From positions 1-9,090 of the forward strand of contig JAUWGD010000068.1 in the NCBI GenBank assembly GCA_030606585.1: a DNA stretch of 9,090 bases, in the 5' to 3' direction. Below, piece by piece: positions 1 to 6,293 of this stretch (positions are counted from its first letter, which is position 1; every line of letters starts with the position of its first letter). A model generated the notes under the pieces. That model was not told the DNA's origin and ran no database searches. It saw nothing but the letters and a program-made list of their open reading frames with translations. Made by a program: the position numbers and the translations under genes. The stretch comes from Dehalococcoidales bacterium (GTDB taxonomy: Bacteria; Chloroflexota; Dehalococcoidia; Dehalococcoidales; RBG-16-60-22).

Positions 1-2193
1 GGTGCCGTCTTTAAGGTATACTGTTATCTCTTCGGCGTCTTTTACTACGTGATTGTTGGTGATAATCAGACCAGCGGGGTCAATAATGAATCCCGAACCC
101 ATACCCAGGTCCGTTTCGATGCGTACCACCGCATTTTCAGCAAAGGCGGTCACCTCCTGTGCCGTCATCGCCTCGAACTCACTTGTCTCGGGAATGATTA
201 CCGAGGCTTCGGTAGTCTCCACACCCATCTTGCGGGGAAGCCACAGAGGGCCATAATCGTTAGCCGAGTTATCAGTCAGGCGAGTCATGTTAGTGCCGTC
301 TGTGTCCATAATGTAGATTTCTGCCTGGTCGCGGTCTTTCCACGAGTGGAAAGTAATCTGTGTCCCATCCGGTGACCAGCTAGGCCAGTTGTTGCTGTAA
401 CTTGCAGAAGATAATATCTTCCGTACGTCGGTGCCGTCAGCATCCATAATAAATATTACCCATTGATTATTGAGGAGTGTTTGGAAGAGAATCTCCTTCC
501 CATCGGGAGACCAGGAAGGCCAGGTATCCCAGGTGGTGTTGCGGGTCAGGCGCCGCTGGTCGGTGCCATCGGCATTCATGGCATAGATTTCCGTATTTCC
601 ATCGCGGTCGGAGACGAAGACTATCTCGGTGCCATCTGGCGACCACTTTGGAAAGTCCTCGTAAGCCGAGTTATGCGTCAGTTGGACAAAGTTGCCGCCA
701 TCCGCATCCATGACATAGATTTCCGATGTGTCATCCTCCCAGGATTGAAAAGCGATTTTCGTACCATCGGGAGACCAGTCAGGTTCGTACGCCTTTCGCC
801 CCGAGACGAGTGGGAATTCCCAGCTTCCATCATCGTTAATTGTGTATATATCACCTTCGGGCCCTTCGAGACTATAGACGATGCGCCGCCCGTTGAGTGA
901 GCAGGAAAAACGCCCGCTATTGGCGTGGTTAGTAGTAAGCCGCTTCTGATTATTACCTTCTATATCCATAATATAGATATCGAATACATCGTCCTCATTG
1001 TCGCGGTCAGACAAGAAGGCGATACGGTCCGGCTCCACAGTGACGTCGACCGTGGTTGAGAGAGTGATATCTCCCTGGGTAACCTCGGCTTTCACGGTGT
1101 CCTTGTAAGTATCCGGTTCGCCGCCGGCGGTAAAAAGCCCGCTCTCATCTATGGTACCCCCACCTTTTACCACTCTCCAGTTAACGTCCAGGCCGGAAAT
1201 GCGATTACCGTATTTGTCCGCACCTACTGCCACGAACTGCTGAGTCATCTGCATGCCTATATCCGAAGGGTCGGGGGCAACGAATAACTGCCCCAGAGGA
1301 CCCGGTGTAACATTTATGGGAGCCCTGGCAGTGCGAGACAAATCCCCCTGTTTTACTTGAACTTCAATAGCTTCGTCGTAATTCTTCGCTATTTCGCTTA
1401 CTTCAAGGAGGCCTTCTGGAGTGATAGAACCTGCGTTCTCGTCGATTATGAGCCAGGTGGTTTCCACATCATCGAGCAGGTTGCCGTACTGGTCTGTAGC
1501 CGCCGCATCAAGCTGTTGGGTTTCACCAGCCACCACAACAATCGGAGAAATGGTCACTATCTCCAAAGGGTCAGGTTTTATCGTCACTAAAGTTGAATCT
1601 TGGGTGTATATATTACTTAGCTTGGCGTTTACGGTTACTCCTTCGTCATAGGTGCCGGCCTTGGTTCCCGCTGTCAGTATGCCATCTTCCGCTACGGTGC
1701 CTGCCCCCTCGGCGGCTTCCCAGGTGAGTTCGGCCTCGGAAATCGGGTTTCCGTAAGCATCTACGACCATAACGACGAACTCCTGCGTCTGCCCTATATC
1801 CAGTTCTACCGTATCAGGATTCAGCTTCACTTGGTCAAGAGGACCGTGCGTTACGTTAATGGTCAGAGTCATGATGGTGGTTTCAGGAGGTTCACCTTTT
1901 TTGACAACCGTTAGCGTGACTGTAAATTCGCCAGCGCTGGTATAATCATGTGTCACGGGTTGCTCAACAGTGGTAGTGGTCATCGTGGCGCCGTCGCCAA
2001 AGTCCCACTTGAACTCATCAGCCTTCTTAAATAGAGAGGTTTCTGTTTTGTTGGTAAAGTCTACCGTCAGAAGCGCCGTTCCGCTGGGTACACTGGCTTC
2101 AAATGTAGCCTGTGGAGGCTGACAACCGATTGCCGGTAGTATCAGAGACAGGATAAGTAAACTGAAGATACATAAATGAAGAAGCTTTTTCAT
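1..2193 (-). CDS. Partial surface lipoprotein: PKD, three Ig-like domains, TolB-like propeller, HtrA-like serine protease
   Basis: The frame is open from the ATG at 2193 to the window edge (731 codons; the C-terminus is missing). Residues 1-23 form a signal peptide (MKKLLHL, then a hydrophobic run) ending in PAIG before Cys24, a probable lipobox, although Pro at -4 is not ideal. A PKD domain follows (about 30-115, WDFGDG at 63-68). Three Ig-like repeats span about 116-207, 208-296 and 297-388, each with a YGN turn. Residues 389-652 make six TolB/PD40-type propeller blades with WSPDG at 473, 517, 561 and 606 and repeated IYxMDxDG strands. The last 44 residues begin a trypsin-like S1C fold: GSGF at 699-702 and TNNHVV with the presumed catalytic His715. 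The Asp and Ser of the triad would lie beyond the window. It probably acts outside the membrane as an anchored protease with binding domains; the substrate is unknown. GAGGT at 2199-2203, 5 nt from the ATG, supports the start. Confidence 0.9.
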   Translation of the reverse strand, partial: MKKLLHLCIFSLLILSLILPAIGCQPPQATFEASVPSGTALLTVDFTNKTETSLFKKADEFKWDFGDGATMTTTTVEQPVTHDYTSAGEFTVTLTVVKKGEPPETTIMTLTINVTHGPLDQVKLNPDTVELDIGQTQEFVVMVVDAYGNPISEAELTWEAAEGAGTVAEDGILTAGTKAGTYDEGVTVNAKLSNIYTQDSTLVTIKPDPLEIVTISPIVVVAGETQQLDAAATDQYGNLLDDVETTWLIIDENAGSITPEGLLEVSEIAKNYDEAIEVQVKQGDLSRTARAPINVTPGPLGQLFVAPDPSDIGMQMTQQFVAVGADKYGNRISGLDVNWRVVKGGGTIDESGLFTAGGEPDTYKDTVKAEVTQGDITLSTTVDVTVEPDRIAFLSDRDNEDDVFDIYIMDIEGNNQKRLTTNHANSGRFSCSLNGRRIVYSLEGPEGDIYTINDDGSWEFPLVSGRKAYEPDWSPDGTKIAFQSWEDDTSEIYVMDADGGNFVQLTHNSAYEDFPKWSPDGTEIVFVSDRDGNTEIYAMNADGTDQRRLTRNTTWDTWPSWSPDGKEILFQTLLNNQWVIFIMDADGTDVRKILSSASYSNNWPSWSPDGTQITFHSWKDRDQAEIYIMDTDGTNMTRLTDNSANDYGPLWLPRKMGVETTEASVIIPETSEFEAMTAQEVTAFAENAVVRIETDLGMGSGFIIDPAGLIITNNHVVKDAEEITVYLKDGT

Positions 2194-2220
2194 ATCTAAC
2201 CTCACTAACGCGTTTTCAGG

Positions 2221-2267
2221 AAAAATAAAAAGGCACCGTTACCGCATTTATGGCGGTTACCATGCCT
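2221..2267 (-). terminator. Hairpin with U-tract upstream of the protease lipoprotein
   Basis: Read on the minus strand, arms at 2266-2253 and 2245-2232 pair over 14 positions (11 Watson-Crick pairs, one G-U, two mismatches) around a 7-nt loop, followed by five T, an A and five T. This is a good rho-independent terminator. It lies about 180 bases after the response regulator stop but only 28 bases before the lipoprotein start, and a candidate promoter lies between it and the regulator gene. It could therefore end readthrough from the regulator gene or act as a conditional terminator in the lipoprotein leader. Confidence 0.75.
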
Positions 2268-2270
2268 CCG

Positions 2271-2315
2271 TCAAATCCTGCAATCTTCCCAAGCCCATCG
2301 TTATCTTCGATTTGA
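2271..2315 (-). promoter_or_regulatory. Candidate structured leader (possible attenuator or riboswitch)
   Basis: On the minus strand TCAAATC (2315-2309) can pair with GATTTGA (2277-2271), a 7-bp stem closing a 31-nt G-rich interior. It lies between the candidate promoter start (about 2323) and the terminator at 2267-2221. I looked for the c-di-GMP-I core (GGCAAACC, GACGCAAAG), fluoride, glycine, TPP and SAM motifs and found none convincing. The 7-bp match could be chance in AT-rich DNA, so the positional layout is the main support. Confidence 0.3.
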
Positions 2316-2381
2316 TTTTTAGTAACTCAAGTTTACTTAACTTGTGATGGCTTGTCAATACCTCCCGAGAATTTTTAGTAA
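2315..2381. repeat. 11-bp direct repeat flanking the lipoprotein promoter
   Basis: ATTTTTAGTAA occurs at 2315-2325 and 2371-2381, with a partial third copy (ATTTTTAG) at 2382-2389. One copy overlaps the predicted start point and the others lie upstream of the -35 box. They could be regulator sites, but the region is AT-rich and chance is a fair alternative. Confidence 0.35.
2330..2358 (-). promoter_or_regulatory. Candidate sigma70 promoter for the protease lipoprotein
   Basis: An exact -35 TTGACA (2358-2353), a 17-bp spacer and a weak -10 TAAACT (2335-2330, 4 of 6 matches). The start point would be near 2323, giving a leader of about 130 nt that contains the stem and terminator described separately. 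The exact -35 and ideal spacing are good; the -10 is mediocre. Confidence 0.45.
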
Positions 2382-2440
2382 ATTTTTAGATTAATTATAT
2401 AGCTCTAATAGTGAAAACAGCTTGTTTCTGCCGTATGTCT

Positions 2441-3130
2441 TCAATCGATTTTTATCAGGCCCTGCTTGATGGCCACCACCACGGCTTCGGTGCGGGCATT
2501 GGCGTTCAGTTTACGCAGGATGGAAGTGACATGGTTTTTGATGGTCTGCTCGCTGATGCCAAGTTCGGCAGCAATCTGCTTGTTGAGGTAGCCCTGGGCA
2601 ATGTATTGCAGTATTTCTATCTCCCTGGGGGTAAGGGGTGATATGAAGGCTTCGGACTCGCTCCGGGAGGTGAGTTCTTGAAATTGCTGTAACACATGCT
2701 CGGCCACCTTTGGCCGGGCGGTAAGACTCTCATTAATGGGGTGTTCGCCTTTAGAGACACGCCTGACAATATCAATCAACTGGTCTGCGGTAACTTCCTT
2801 ACTTAAATAAGCCACCGCCTGAGCTTTAAGCGCCAGGAACAGCTGAGTATCCTCCGGGTTGGAAGTGAGCATTATAACGCCGATATTAGGCGAGCGTTGT
2901 TTTATCTTGCGTCCCAGTTCCAGTCCGTTCTCTGAAGGACCGTCAAGGTCCAGTAAGGCTACATCCGGCGGGAGGTTATCAATTGCTTTAAGTACTTCAC
3001 CACTTATACTGGCAGTACCGACAATTATTATGTCATCGGTATCAGAGAGGGTCTGCTCTATCGCCTGCTGAAACAATGATTGCTGACTGATTATAAATAC
3101 CTGTATCTTGTTGTTCTTGTTGTTATTCAT
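2441..3130 (-). CDS. LuxR/NarL-type response regulator with atypical receiver
   Basis: The 229-residue protein has a receiver domain (about 9-122) and a LuxR-type helix-turn-helix (about 165-226; LTPREIEIL, then the recognition helix around SEQTIKNHVTSIL). It should bind DNA in the cytoplasm. Phosphoacceptor Asp61, Thr89 and Lys111 are present. The acidic pair that holds Mg2+ at the end of strand 1 is replaced by Ser15-Gln16, so normal phosphorylation is doubtful. The gene starts 46 bp after the c-di-GMP enzyme stop with no terminator or promoter visible between them, so the two are probably co-transcribed. AGGAG at 3133-3137 lies only 2 nt from the ATG, a short spacing, but no better start exists. 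No histidine kinase gene is in the window. The family call is firm; targets and signal are unknown. Confidence 0.93.
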   Translation of the reverse strand: MNNNKNNKIQVFIISQQSLFQQAIEQTLSDTDDIIIVGTASISGEVLKAIDNLPPDVALLDLDGPSENGLELGRKIKQRSPNIGVIMLTSNPEDTQLFLALKAQAVAYLSKEVTADQLIDIVRRVSKGEHPINESLTARPKVAEHVLQQFQELTSRSESEAFISPLTPREIEILQYIAQGYLNKQIAAELGISEQTIKNHVTSILRKLNANARTEAVVVAIKQGLIKID

Positions 3131-3176
3131 AGCTCCTGTTTCGGTTCGGGCCTCGGATAGATTGGCCTTAACCGTT

Positions 3177-6100
3177 CTACCTCCTCGCCTTTTTTGTAGT
3201 ATTATTGATATTACTCTCGTAGCTTAAAACGAACCGCTCCACAAGATAAGGGTCAAACTGCGTGCCAGCGTATCGTTTAAGTTCTTCTATAGCCTTTTCA
3301 TGGGTTAGTGTTTCAGAGTATGGCCTTTCGGAAGTCATGGCGGCAACGGCATCGGCAATGCTGAGGATGCGTGCTTCCATAGGTATATTATCGCCCTTTA
3401 AACCATCGGGATAACCGCTCCCGTCATACCATTCATGGTGGTGTAAAATACCTTCCACGCAGGGAGTTAATTGTGGTATCCGACTGGCAATCGTAGCCCC
3501 CAGCTGCGGGTGGGTTTTAACTAGCGCCCACTCTTCGACAGTTAATTTATCTGGCTTGTTTAATATTGCATCACTGATAGAAATTTTACCAATGTCATGC
3601 AGCAAGGCGCAGGCCTCCAGCTTGGTCATTTCGGCGGTATCCAGCTTGAGGGCTTTTGCTATCGCCAGAGCATAATCGGTTACCCTCTTGGAGTGGTTGT
3701 GAGTAAAATAGCTCTTGGAGTCCACAGTTTCTGATAATGCGTGGACAACGCTTAAAATTTTGCTATCTATATGATTATCTGTGTCCAGAATCGGCTCGGT
3801 CAGCTGTAGCGGCGTCAGTGCGCCCGAAGCACAGTAACTCTGGTTGCCGCCGTCCCTTTTGGCGCGATAAAGAATAACGTCAGCGGCGGCGATAATATCA
3901 GTATGGCTTATACCGTCGTCCGGCCAGCTTGCCAGGCCGATACTGGCAGTTACATTTATCTTACCGGAATCCACTCCTTCAGCGATTTTCTTGCGAACTC
4001 GTTCGGTTACCTGAAGGGCGGCATCAATAGTGGTCTGCGGTAGAAGGATAGCAAATTCATCACCACCGTAGCGAAAAGCGTGGTCAGCGTTCCTGATGGC
4101 GCTTTTAATAATATTGCCGATTTGCCTCAGGAGTTTATCGCCGGAGAGGTGCCCGTAGGTATAGTTGTATGCCTTGAAGGAGTCGAGGTCGAGAATAGCC
4201 AGTGAAAAGACACCGCCATAGCGGGAATGCCGGCTGATTTCAGTATCAATCATCTCGTCGAGAGAACGGCGATTTAACAGTCCGGTGAGTTCGTCAATAC
4301 GGGCTTTTTGTTCGGCTTTAGCATAGAGTTGGGCGTTCTCCAGCGGCATGGCTATCTGCGCGGCAAGCTGTTCCAGGAGTTTTAAATGCCGTTGACTGTA
4401 GGCATGCGGTTGTTGACTGGCCACGATGAAACTCCCGATGACCTTTCCTTTGGACAGCAACGGCAGGTAAACCATCGAACGTAATCCCTGTTTATAAAAA
4501 TTCTCTCCGGTTTGGAAATACCTTTCCTGTGCCAAATCCGTCTCAACAAATAGTTTATTATGGGTGATCACCCATCCCGTGCCGCTTCCCTCCATCGGTA
4601 TTCTTTCGCCTATCTGATAGTTCGAACCCTCGGTGGAGGATAATGCCACGCAGCAAAGGTCAGAATCTTCGATAAGCACAATCGATGCCCAGTAAACGTC
4701 GATTACATTCTTCAGTTCTTCAAAAAAGCTACCGAATGTTTCCTTAATATCCAGGCTTGAAGATAATATAGAACTGGATTTATTAATTACCGATAGCTCC
4801 TCCTCCCGTTCTCTGAGCTGTTCACGGAGGTATTCTTTCTCCAGGCTCACCGCTACCCGACTGGTAACTTCCTCCACTATGTTAAAGTCCTCGAGAGAAT
4901 AGCGGCCGGACTGTTTTTTCCCCATTACCAGAATAGCTATCAGCCGGTCGCGACTTATCAGCGGCATGAATATTTCTATCTCTTTTGAGTCTATCTCCTC
5001 TTTCTCCTGCGGCCATAGACCCAGGAAGGAGGGAAGTATGGTCAGGTTTTCTCTGGGCAATGCTTTTTGCTCTCTTTCCAGATAGGTGATAATAGGGTTA
5101 CCCGCCCGCAGTCTGATATTGGCTAAAGGGCCGTCTTTATCTTCGGGCTCGACGAACTGGGTAACGAAATCCTCACTGCCAGGTTCAGGAAAAAGCAGGC
5201 ATGCCTGCTTGATATTGATAGCTTTAATGAGTAATGTCAGTAATTCACCACCCTGTTCTTTCAGGCTGAAGACATTGTGTATTTTGTTGGTGAAATTATT
5301 AAGCTTTTTATGGTAGTCATAGCTTGAACCCTGGAAAGCCCGGTTCATGAATTCAAAGAAATATCCGCGTACTTTATAGATGAAAACAGAGACGATAAAG
5401 GCTACCAGAGTAGCCACGAACGAAGCTATCAGGTCCAGCTCAAAGTCAAAAATGGTATGCATTACCACGATTAATAGCCAGAAGCTGACGATACCGATAG
5501 TCCCCAGGCCTAACCAGGCCGTACCCTGACGTAAGACGAGCTTGATGTCCACCAGTCTGTGCCTGATAACGGCGTAACTAAGAATAAAAGCAACGATGAT
5601 ATTACCTAGATGCGGGATGGGATACTCCCTCCCCCAGGGTAATATAGCCGTAGTTAAAAATATAGCCAGAACCATAATTCCTAGCATCAGCGAAATGGTC
5701 TGGTTGTACAGCACTGGATTGTTCAATATCTTAAGTCTTCTCCAGAATACGTACAGGTTTCTAGCAGCTAGTGTTATTAGGGTTAAAGCTATATAAACTA
5801 GGCCAAGACCATAGTGGGGATATATCTTATCATCGACAACTTCAATATTATTGATAACGGTGCCTGATAAGATTAGACCGATAATTATAACTAATGAAGC
5901 ATAAGCAAAAACTAACCAGCGCCCCTGCCCCGGACCGAAGAAAGTAGTCGTAAAGACATGTAATTGTACCGCCATCAAAGGGAGCACAATCATAATGATT
6001 TGTAGTAAAAGTAGGTTATGTTGTGGGGAATAATTGATACGGAAAAAGTAGTCGGTGAGGCTCCATACCATGGCAGGTATGATAAATAAAATAAAGAGGG

Positions 6101-6197
6101 TATGCCTTTTATGCCAAGGGCGACTGCCGACTATGGTCAGCAGTAGTGGTATGTAGGATATCGTAGCAATTAAAGGAAATAATGCATAAACATTCAT
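3177..6197 (-). CDS. Membrane 7TM-GAF-GAF-GGDEF-HD-GYP protein: c-di-GMP synthesis and degradation
   Basis: A 1006-residue membrane sensor enzyme. Residues 1-275 hold about eight or nine hydrophobic segments; the first 220 resemble the histidine-kinase N-terminal 7TM region, ending in the typical AVIRHRLVDI. A weak GAF-like region (about 296-455), a short helical linker (about 456-470) and a clearer GAF (about 471-625) follow. The GGDEF domain (about 632-785) has an intact GGDEF at 711-715 and an RxxD inhibitory site at 702-705 (RNAD). The HD-GYP domain (about 812-990) keeps His835, His867-Asp868, Lys871, His896, His920-His921, GYP at 928-930 and Asp949. The second Asp of the usual IADxxDA stretch is Ala952. 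Both cyclase and phosphodiesterase sites look usable, so it is probably bifunctional, with the sensory parts setting the balance. No Shine-Dalgarno site precedes the ATG; an in-frame TAA lies three codons upstream, and the promoter is almost at the start codon. The response regulator follows in the same unit. Confidence 0.95.
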   Translation of the reverse strand: MNVYALFPLIATISYIPLLLTIVGSRPWHKRHTLFILFIIPAMVWSLTDYFFRINYSPQHNLLLLQIIMIVLPLMAVQLHVFTTTFFGPGQGRWLVFAYASLVIIIGLILSGTVINNIEVVDDKIYPHYGLGLVYIALTLITLAARNLYVFWRRLKILNNPVLYNQTISLMLGIMVLAIFLTTAILPWGREYPIPHLGNIIVAFILSYAVIRHRLVDIKLVLRQGTAWLGLGTIGIVSFWLLIVVMHTIFDFELDLIASFVATLVAFIVSVFIYKVRGYFFEFMNRAFQGSSYDYHKKLNNFTNKIHNVFSLKEQGGELLTLLIKAINIKQACLLFPEPGSEDFVTQFVEPEDKDGPLANIRLRAGNPIITYLEREQKALPRENLTILPSFLGLWPQEKEEIDSKEIEIFMPLISRDRLIAILVMGKKQSGRYSLEDFNIVEEVTSRVAVSLEKEYLREQLREREEELSVINKSSSILSSSLDIKETFGSFFEELKNVIDVYWASIVLIEDSDLCCVALSSTEGSNYQIGERIPMEGSGTGWVITHNKLFVETDLAQERYFQTGENFYKQGLRSMVYLPLLSKGKVIGSFIVASQQPHAYSQRHLKLLEQLAAQIAMPLENAQLYAKAEQKARIDELTGLLNRRSLDEMIDTEISRHSRYGGVFSLAILDLDSFKAYNYTYGHLSGDKLLRQIGNIIKSAIRNADHAFRYGGDEFAILLPQTTIDAALQVTERVRKKIAEGVDSGKINVTASIGLASWPDDGISHTDIIAAADVILYRAKRDGGNQSYCASGALTPLQLTEPILDTDNHIDSKILSVVHALSETVDSKSYFTHNHSKRVTDYALAIAKALKLDTAEMTKLEACALLHDIGKISISDAILNKPDKLTVEEWALVKTHPQLGATIASRIPQLTPCVEGILHHHEWYDGSGYPDGLKGDNIPMEARILSIADAVAAMTSERPYSETLTHEKAIEELKRYAGTQFDPYLVERFVLSYESNINNTTKKARR

Positions 6198-6205
6198 ATA
6201 AAGGC

Positions 6206-6234
6206 ATTATCAGACCAAATGTAGCTACTGTCAA
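6206..6234 (-). promoter_or_regulatory. Strong sigma70-type promoter of the c-di-GMP enzyme gene
   Basis: TTGACA (6234-6229, exact), a 17-bp spacer, and GATAAT (6211-6206, 5 of 6). The best start point is the A at 6199, two bases before the ATG at 6197. The transcript would be nearly leaderless, which explains the missing ribosome binding site. It shows that this gene need not depend on readthrough from the GH3 gene. Confidence 0.75.
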
Positions 6235-6240
6235 GAGGTA

Positions 6241-6278
6241 ACTAAAGTACCAAACCAAGGTAAGGGAGACTAAAGTAC
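6241..6278. repeat. 10-bp direct repeat upstream of the c-di-GMP enzyme promoter
   Basis: ACTAAAGTAC occurs at 6241-6250 and 6269-6278, 28 bp apart. The nearer copy ends 6 bp before the -35 box. Measured from a start at 6199 the copies are centred near -46 and -74, suitable for an activator. On the minus strand the unit reads GTACTTTAGT. No half-site symmetry beyond the GTAC end is seen. The binding protein is unknown. Confidence 0.5.
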
Positions 6279-6293
6279 TATGAATATACAGGC

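Noticed and set aside
49..900. Plus-strand open frames over the left part of the window
   Set aside because: The minus strand carries a continuous 731-codon frame with clear domains here, so these are shadows.
2221..2320. c-di-GMP-I (GEMM) or fluoride riboswitch in the lipoprotein leader
   Set aside because: The GGCAAACC and GACGCAAAG core of GEMM is absent. An ATGGTAACCGCCATAAA stretch recalls part of the fluoride motif, but the GCUGAUG...CUAC half is missing and the U-tract follows at once.
2223..2326. A minus-strand open frame of about 35 codons through the leader, reading QIEDNDGLGKIAGFDGG and onward
   Set aside because: It has no good start or ribosome site; the only ATG has GGAGG just 1 nt away and lies inside the terminator stem. 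A frame this short is easily chance, though it looks protein-like.
2690..2750. VpsT-like c-di-GMP motif in the LuxR-type regulator
   Set aside because: The corresponding stretch reads SLTAR and has no Trp, so the W[FLM][TS]R pattern is not met.
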